64,000 bases of DNA, from contig WPIO01000113.1 in the NCBI GenBank assembly GCA_009760855.2, forward strand, positions 696,001 to 760,000, in the 5' to 3' direction. This document shows positions 57,491-64,000 of the stretch, in pieces (within the stretch, counting starts at the first letter, position 1; each line of letters starts with the position of its first letter). Source of the stretch: Cristatella mucedo. Lineage: Eukaryota > Bryozoa > Phylactolaemata > Cristatellidae. The translations under genes were made by a program, and so were the position numbers. The notes under the pieces are model-generated. The model searched no databases. It was not told the origin of the DNA and was given only the letters and a program-made list of their open reading frames with translations.

Positions 57491-58654
57491 GCGGTGCCTT
57501 ACCAGCCCAAGCGTTGGCATGCCATTTCTTACGCGCAATGGTCAAACAACAAACATTTTAAATTTAAGTAGGCCTGGGTGTAGCTTAGCTTTTAGGCAGC
57601 TCTGTGTCTCCAATGACGTTACCGGCTCGGAAACCAGGCTGTCCCACTTTGTGAACGAGGAGGCCAGGGTAGCACCCACGACACCCTGCAGGACAGGTTT
57701 GCCACCAGCTAATGTATATATGCAAGTTAAATAATTTAAAAAATCTTACTTATATGCATAAAAGTATCTATTTATATATGTATATATGTGTTTATATTTA
57801 TATTTATATAAGTAAACAGTCAAAGGCCAGCTGTTACTTGGGTTCCTGGCAATCGCTTCATGGTGTTAATGGAATAGATTTATAGCCATATGATTTGGTT
57901 GACAGCCTTGAGGTTACAATTTACGATCTGGCCCAGTGATGCAAAGTCTTCGCCCATTTAGAAATACTCTAGCAGCATGGCATAGACTGAAGAAAAGGTT
58001 AGTCGCGTGATTTTATCGACAAACGCACGGCCAAAATATAAACACGTCCACCACAACGATGCATCCCCCACAACGGCACCTAGCAGCCAACAAGATCAGC
58101 TCCACAATCGTGCTACTTGGCTCGGGCTCTCACTCGTTTCCCCCCCCCCCCCCTGCATCCTGCCGAAGCTATAGCCATAAAGGTGCATCCTGCCGAAGCT
58201 ATGGCCATAAAAGCCCATCCATCGAAAGGCAATAAATCAGCCACATTGTGATCAACAAGGCCATAAATGTTGACAGGCCCTTAATCGGTGAGATCTCTAT
58301 TAGCAAGGCCCTAAAAGCCGGCTGGCCATTAAAACGGTCACTGTGTGCTGGGACCCACACTGCTGAAACACCTGCCTCCGTCGCTGCCGCCGGTCCGTCA
58401 TCTTGCAGCCGTTAAAGGTATTTAGACAGTGCTCACTCTTGGTGTACGACGCTACGGCTCGTGCTAGCCAGTCAGCGTCTGCCCGCTGCTCTGCCATAGT
58501 GGCAGCTACACGTTCGCGGCAGCGACTGTTCGAATTCTGAGCCGATTTAGCTTTACGTCTTTCGCTAATAACTCGGGCGTCTTTCGTGCCACCACGTTTG
58601 ATATGCCCAGCCATCGAGACCGGCGAGACGTATCGATGTCGTTGGGCGGCATTC
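57491..58654. other. Unrecognised sequence with AT-rich and C-run parts
   Basis: TATATATG-type sequence at 57715-57815. A minus-strand frame at 58620-58300 (Arg/Ala-rich) has no recognisable domain. Confidence 0.35.
58140..58215 (+). repeat. Poly-C tract and two 30-bp tandem units
   Basis: About 14 C, then two copies of TGCATCCTGCCGAAGCTATA with GCCATAAAGG. Confidence 0.85.
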
Positions 58655-59862
58655 ACTGGCGTGATTTAAATCGTACCGTCCGATCGTGTTCAATCCGTGT
58701 CGTGTCAGGTCTCACCCACGAGACCGGTCATCTGTGGAGTCCCTTGAGGGTCCGCCCTCGGTTCCTTGCTGTTCTCCATTTATACTCTACCTCTGGGGGA
58801 AATGATTAAGGCCCAAGAAATAGGATATTACTTCTATGCTGATGATACTCAGCTGTATTTGTCATTCAAACCGTCGGAACTGCTGCAGCAACTGATAAAC
58901 TGCATGCTTGCCTTGCCGACATTTGATTCTGGGTATCGGAAAATTTCTTGAAACTAAACGATAAAACTGAACTGCTGCTCATAGGATACCCTAAGCATGT
59001 GGCGGTATTAGAAAGAAGGCTTGGTTCTTTTAATAGGCGGTTGTTTCGCGACCGTCACCACGTGCTCGAGAGTTGGATGTCGTTTTCGACAGCTGCCTAA
59101 ATTTTAAAAGCTTCATTAACAAGACTGCTCGTACAGCTAGCTATCACGTCCGATCCCTATCTAAGATTAGAAACTGTCTTCGGCGGTGGCTTGGACAACA
59201 TTTAAATAGCTTCTTAGTTTTGTCTTCGCTTGATTATTGCAATTCCCTTTTGGCTGGGCTGCCAAAAAACAACTAGGCCACTGCAGCTGGCTATGAATAT
59301 GGCTGAAAGACTAGTTTTCAAGTACCAGAGGTTTGACCGTGTGTCTCTTTTGCTAAAACAGCTAGGATGGCTGCCTGTTGATCAACAGATACAGAGCTAA
59401 GTTCTTACGCTGCCCGAAAAGGACCGCCAAGGCTTGGCTCCTTCATACCAAGCTGAACTCCTGCACCAGCTTCAGCCTCCTCGTGCCCTCAGAACTTGTA
59501 TGGACAATAAATTAGCTGTTCCTTTCCTCCGCTTAAAGACCGTTGGCGACAGAAGCTTTAGCTCGGCAGGTGTGAAACTCGCTTCCACAATTCTTATGCA
59601 ACGACAATTACTCTCCTGCTGCCTGCCGACTGTGGCTCATCTTTTTCAGCGGTCCGGAGCTACAACTTCCATGCTACTAACTACCTCAACTGCTCTCCTG
59701 AATCTGCAATGCTTACCATTTTCTCTTTGGTGCGTAAGATGAAGTCTGCTGGCTACCGAATGCGTACCGAAAGCCGCTTAGGCTGCCAGTTCACTATACA
59801 AAACTCTCCTGCGTAACACCCACATAGCCTTTACGGCTTGGTGGAGTTACAGATGGAGATAC
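58655..59862 (+). mobile_element. LINE-B copy, decayed
   Basis: Begins at sequence matching 55470 onward. [16 protein letters not shown] at about 58830-58880, SLDYCNSLLAGLPK near 59220-59270, YQAELLHQLQPPRALR, and the 3' UTR to 59862. Frames broken. At 58692-58700 it holds the uninterrupted site that carries a SINE in the 55 kb copy. Confidence 0.8.
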
Positions 59863-59867
59863 AGTAT

Positions 59868-60010
59868 GTAATCTATCTCCGCCAGTAACTCCACAAAGTC
59901 ATAAAGACCATCTGGGTGTTACACATGAGAGTTTTGTATAGCGCACTCACAGCCCGAGCGGCTTTCGGTACGCATTCGGTAGCCGACAGACATTACATTA
60001 CATTACGTCA
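59868..60010 (-). mobile_element. LINE-B 3' module, antisense, next to a sense copy
   Basis: Antisense 3' UTR (CTCCGCCAGTAACTCCACAA to GGTAGCCGACAGA) bounded at its other side by CATTACATTACATTACG, so the terminal repeat lies on the upstream side of the module. Confidence 0.75.
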
Positions 60011-60759
60011 TAAACTCGCCTCGACCAGGGGTGAAACTGCTATTTTAAGGTATGCCTGCTGAGCCGCCGCTCTCACTTAATAAAGCTCTCCCCGAATCGA
60101 TCGGCGGCTGAAAAGTTAAATCTCGCTGGAACTCGGGCTGGCACTGAGCGCCACTGGGCAGCATCGACAGCTATCTATGGCCAATAGACAGCTTGAGCTA
60201 GGTAAACCTGCCTCGCCCGTTCCTTTTTTACTCGTACCTTAGCCGCTTCGTGCTATTTGGCGAGATTGACTCGTGCTGGAACCTGGAATGACATGATCGC
60301 TGCGATGCCGGCGCCCTAGTCTATCCGAGGGGTCAATGCACTCGCCTTTAGCAATACCGAGGACGTGGGCCCGAGCTCTGCGATGCTTCGTGCCTGGCGC
60401 CAGGGGGGGGGGATTAATTCTCTTAGGGTGCCGTACTACGACAATTTCTTTGTATCGACTGCACTCTATCTATGCACGTAGAGCCGCGACCCCTAAGGCC
60501 AAGTCTTTCGTTACGTCCAGCCTCGGTTTGTGGCCGAGGATTTTTCGCTGCGGGGATGCCAAGGCAAGGCATGTAAGCTTAATCCTTGTGCCGGCGCTAA
60601 TCGCCAATGAGCAGATGGAGCCCCTACGTAAGTCTGGTTGCTGTTACTAGGACCGATCTCGCAGTGCACTTCTGCAGCTGGAACCATTAAAGGGTCACCG
60701 TGAAGCGACCAACGCCTCCTGGTCCTCGATCGCTGCCTATTTACTTATAAAAAAAATAC

Positions 60760-60892
60760 AATTCATTTAAATATTGCCCTAAGAGAACTTAGTCCCTGTT
60801 CAGGCGCTTCACGTATGCCCCAGGACTCGAGCCCACGACCTCAGTCCGGCCTTGGTAGGGGCGAGCGCCTTAACCGCTAGACCAAACCAGCT
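60760..60892 (-). mobile_element. SINE-C, first of a tandem pair
   Basis: Full antisense copy, AATTCATTTAAATATTGCCC to CTAGACCAAACCAGCT. Confidence 0.85.
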
Positions 60893-60967
60893 GCTCAATC
60901 GAATATGCTAGTTTTCTGTATATGTTTGCTTAGCGCGACCGCGTAGCAGACACTCGCTTACGATATT

Positions 60968-61097
60968 GATTTGCATAGCGCCCTAAGAGAACCTAATCTT
61001 TATTCAGGCGCTTCGCATGTGCCGCGGCGCTTGAGCCCTCGACCTCGGCCAGACCTTGGTCGGGGCGAGCACCTTAACCACTGGGCCAAACGAGCTC
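60968..61097 (-). mobile_element. SINE-C, second of a tandem pair
   Basis: GATTTGCATAGCGCCCTAAG to CTGGGCCAAACGAGCT, same orientation as the copy 75 bases to its left. Confidence 0.85.
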
Positions 61098-61331
61098 GGC
61101 AATACCGCCGGACTGATTTTTTTTAATTGGTGGCGTAGGCAGTCACTCGCGACAATGCACGAGCTAAAGAATGCCTCTGACTGCCACGGTCCTCTCACAC
61201 TGATTAGAATATCTATGTGGCTTGCTCAGCATAGTTGCGTAATGACGCTGCAGCTGATAAAATGAGCCAAGTGGGCCCCAGCGTCTGAAACGTTCGGCTA
61301 ACTAATTCTGGCAAAACGAAAACTCACAAGC

Positions 61332-61588
61332 GGCTGAAATAATAATAGTAATAGTACATTTGACAAAGCGCCCTTAGAGAACTCAATCTCTTTCTAGGTG
61401 CATTGTACATCAATCTTTTGCATGTCACCCCTTACCACGTTACTCATTTTGTTTGTTTACCAAGCATGATATTACTCACCATTCAATTGCATTTCCCTTT
61501 GTAGAACATGTAAAGCGCCTAGAGAGAGATTGAGTTCTCTGAGGGCGCTTTATCAAGTGTAATGGTATTATTATTATTATTATTATTA
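61332..61588. mobile_element. Inverted pair of LINE-A 3' tails
   Basis: Minus tail 61332-61415 followed directly by a plus tail 61420-61588 ending in (ATT)n. Both hairpins are well preserved. Confidence 0.75.
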
Positions 61589-62274
61589 AAACACCGAGCG
61601 AGTATCGAGATGTACACTTGCAGATGGGCGAACATTTTAATTACTCGGGAAACGTGGAGTCGTCTAGAGCGATTTGGTGTCAATGTATCACCCTCGCTCT
61701 ATTAGCCTTACTTAGCATGCAAAAAGATGACAAATCTCGATGGCTTAGTCCTAAAGCAATAGGTGAGATGCCAAGACATTGCATTATCGTACCCGAGGAA
61801 GAGCAATTGCTCACATGCTGCGATCGACTTCGAAGTAGGCAGCCGGCGTCGCTTCGAATTTCGAATCACTTAATCGTCCTCCTTGAATTATTCCGACAGG
61901 TTACACTGTGATATTCAGCCCGGCAGGGTTGCATATGGACCATGTGACAGAACCCCTCTGGATATCTTTATTTTCTTTAAACCGCCAAAATCCACATCGT
62001 ACGAGCTCCGATCGCCAATCACGTCACGGGTGCGTTGGTTGCACTTCACGCTAAATATTTGCAGGTACTAATGTACACTTTTGTTCACTCAGCACTCCAG
62101 GAATCAGATCAAGCACTGGCCTAGGCAGCGAAACAGGAGAGGGCCTTCGACATATGAATTTCAAACTTGATTTTTCGCAGCCATGAAATTAGCACCATAG
62201 TGAGCTCTATACCAACTGAGAGTGCTGCATGGCTGGAATAATATTTCTGACCTCTAGTTACATTTAGTATGTAT
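61589..62274. other. Unrecognised; one isolated 97-codon frame
   Basis: Plus frame 61618-61911 (MGEHFNYSGNVESSRAIWCQ) has no domain I recognise, no strong start context and lies directly after a LINE-A tail. Could be chance. Confidence 0.3.
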
Positions 62275-62412
62275 ATATAATTAATTTGTGTAGAGCCCCA
62301 AGGGAATTTAACCTCTATTCAGGCACTTCACATATACCTCGGGGTTCGATCCCATGACCTCAGCCAGACCTTGGCCGGGCGAGCACCTTAACCGCTGGAC
62401 CAAGCCAGCTGG
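62275..62412 (-). mobile_element. SINE-C upstream of the propeller gene
   Basis: TTAATTTGTGTAGAGCCCCA to GCTGGACCAAGCCAGCTGG, complete and well preserved. Confidence 0.85.
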
Positions 62413-63131
62413 TTAAGACATAGCTTAGGTTTACCATATGAATGGTTCAGCCAAGCGACAGTAGTGCATTCCAGTTTGGGCTCCGGAAATATCCAAAATA
62501 TTGACCCTAAGTCTTAGTGATGGCGATGCGCCAACAGCACTCAAGTGTTCGGTAATCCTAGGAATCCAAGGCCCGGATTACGTTACCGTATTAGAAGAAT
62601 TAACCTAGACATTGGCACAACGTCTGCATTTCTAATGCAGATAATACTGTTTCCTGGTTGAATCGTTTCTGGTTAGAAATTTTCCCGTGAACTACTCGCA
62701 AGGTAGCAATAACCCAAACGGCTTGCTAGCATTTACATTGCATCCCGGTTGGGACAAATTTTGGGTAATTCCCCAACTTTGTCCGTTACTGAAAGGGGCT
62801 ACATTGACTTTTATTGATAGGTGTATTATTAATTAAAAACTTGAAGATTCAATCCCGTCTGTAGCGGCTGATCTCCTACTTATCCTGCTGAAATAGTTCT
62901 CCACTAGGGCATTCTGCTTCCCAATTAATCAAGTGACTTGTCCGTCAGTCCTCACGAATAGTATCCACTTCCTTGCATCGTTTGTTTTCAATTTCAAATT
63001 TTACTTGTAAACTTCGCAAGCGTGATAATGAAATGCAAAAATACGTCAATAACGTTTTTGCTGTACATTTTCCGTGAGCTTAAGATGCGACTGTTCATTC
63101 GAACATAAATTTGTATCTTTTTTTAGCCAAA
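62413..63131. other. 5' flank or last upstream intron of the propeller gene
   Basis: AT-rich, ending in a pyrimidine run and AG (TTTTTTTAG) at 63126. No exon recognised upstream. Confidence 0.45.
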
Positions 63132-64000
63132 ATGATGCAGCCACCGGCGATCGAGGGCAAGTGTTGCACGACTTTGTGCCGAAATTGCGAGCCTATAGTT
63201 GTGACCCACTCCACGAGCTTCAAGCCTCAGCACGCTTGCAGCGACATAGCTATAACGCTCGACGGACGTATACTTCTCGCTGCCGGAGAGCACGGCCTTC
63301 GAGAGTACAGCCTCGACGGGCAGCCGATGGGTGGGTGGATGCCTGACGAAGAAGACAGAGGTGACGAAGTGACTGCCGTCGATGTCATTGGAGTGAAAGA
63401 TGCTGTCGTCGTGTTGAAGTTCAAACGTTGCATCGTAAGACTGCACCGTCAAGGACAGCTGACAGATACCTGGTCAAAGATGTGCAACGTCATTACATTC
63501 GACGATACCATTGTCCGACTGTCTGCTGGCGGCAACTTGATTGCCGCCTTATCAATTGCTTCTCCTTCAAAGGTTCACATAGTTACGGCCACTCCTCAAA
63601 AGCTGATCTATACTACCAGCCTCAATTATGACGCATACAGTTTGGCCATTGCAAAAGAGGTTGTCGTCACTGCCGGCTCGTCAGGGAGAGGTCGTGATGA
63701 GAAATTCTTTATCGAGGCTCGCGATATTGAAGGCGATCGGATATGGAGACGGTCGATTATTTCCTTTGTTTTTGACCTTTACCCATCTTTATCGGAAAAC
63801 TACGTGTACGCTGCGATAAACGGAGGGATCACTTGCATCCGTTGTAAGAACGGCGCCAGGAAGAAAGTCGTCGCCGATCTGCAGCTGGCATCATCCGATC
63901 AGCTCAGGAAGCCCAGTTGGCTGGCGGTGGGCGGAGGATTCAATCAGGTTCTCCTCGTGGTTGGAGACGATTGTCAAACCGTCAACGTCTTCCGATCTCC
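63132..64000 (+). CDS. Beta-propeller-like protein, 5' part (runs off the window)
   Basis: An open frame of 289 codons without a stop, from two adjacent ATG codons to the window end. Begins MMQPPAIEGKCCTTLCRNCE and continues with repeated four-strand blocks typical of NHL/WD-like propellers: DIAITLDGRILLAAG, EHGLREYSLDGQ, DEVTAVDVIG, IVRLHRQGQLTDTW, GGNLIAALSIA, YSLAIAKEVVVTAG, SENYVYAAINGG, SWLAVGGGFNQVLLVVG. No RING, B-box or coiled coil precedes it in the window. The run TTTTTTTAG directly before the ATG is a 3' splice site, so upstream coding or leader exons may exist. The long uninterrupted frame and even codon use argue for a real gene. The family is not identified beyond the fold. Confidence 0.8.
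   Translation, partial: MMQPPAIEGKCCTTLCRNCEPIVVTHSTSFKPQHACSDIAITLDGRILLAAGEHGLREYSLDGQPMGGWMPDEEDRGDEVTAVDVIGVKDAVVVLKFKRCIVRLHRQGQLTDTWSKMCNVITFDDTIVRLSAGGNLIAALSIASPSKVHIVTATPQKLIYTTSLNYDAYSLAIAKEVVVTAGSSGRGRDEKFFIEARDIEGDRIWRRSIISFVFDLYPSLSENYVYAAINGGITCIRCKNGARKKVVADLQLASSDQLRKPSWLAVGGGFNQVLLVVGDDCQTVNVFRS

Noticed and set aside
58300-58656. 118-codon minus-strand frame
   Set aside because: Arg/Ala/Gln-rich, no domain, and its start overlaps LINE-B sequence.

Overview
This is a window of animal nuclear DNA. Genes are split by introns with GT-AG boundaries (one is GC-AG), exons are GC-rich and introns are AT-richer, microsatellites are abundant, and much of the sequence is decayed non-LTR retrotransposons (LINEs) and tRNA-derived SINEs. 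Nothing bacterial or organellar is visible. The repeat set (CR1/L2-type LINEs whose 3' ends carry a hairpin and short tandem repeats, plus SINEs with matching tails) suits a marine or freshwater invertebrate. I cannot name the phylum with confidence.

Two host genes can be supported, both on the plus strand. The first runs from an ATG at 5314 to a stop at 38613. I rebuilt it from 13 short exons whose splice phases match at 11 of 12 junctions. It encodes about 940 residues: a low-complexity N-terminal third, a central coiled coil (exons 4-7), an Ala/Gly/Ser/Pro-rich linker (exons 8-10) and a C-terminal CAP-Gly domain split over the last three exons, one of only 46 nt. Exon 10 and exon 11 do not match in phase, so at least one small exon between 34771 and 36825 is missing from the model. 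The second gene starts at 63132 and runs off the window at 64000. It encodes the start of a beta-propeller-like protein.

Everything between 38.6 and 63.1 kb, and most intron sequence, is mobile DNA or unrecognised sequence. I use local names. LINE-A is a CR1/L2-like LINE ending in a hairpin and (ATT)n. LINE-B is a second LINE of the same superfamily ending in (ACATT)n. SINE-B and SINE-C are two tRNA-derived SINE families. The SINE-C tail looks like the LINE-A 3' hairpin, which suggests LINE-A moved it. Several insertions are nested: LINE-A lies inside a broken transposon-like gene (43.5-48.06 kb), SINEs lie inside LINE-A and LINE-B copies, and two LINE-B copies lie inside one LINE-A copy (53.87-57.49 kb). 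For two SINE insertions a related copy elsewhere in the window shows the empty site. A pair of roughly 200 bp direct repeats at 40.65 and 42.25 kb looks like the LTRs of a short, degenerate LTR element.

The candidate for something little described is the coiled-coil/CAP-Gly gene, which I could not match to a named family. All work was done by eye. Identities, family names and repeat boundaries are approximate unless exact splice or codon positions are given.
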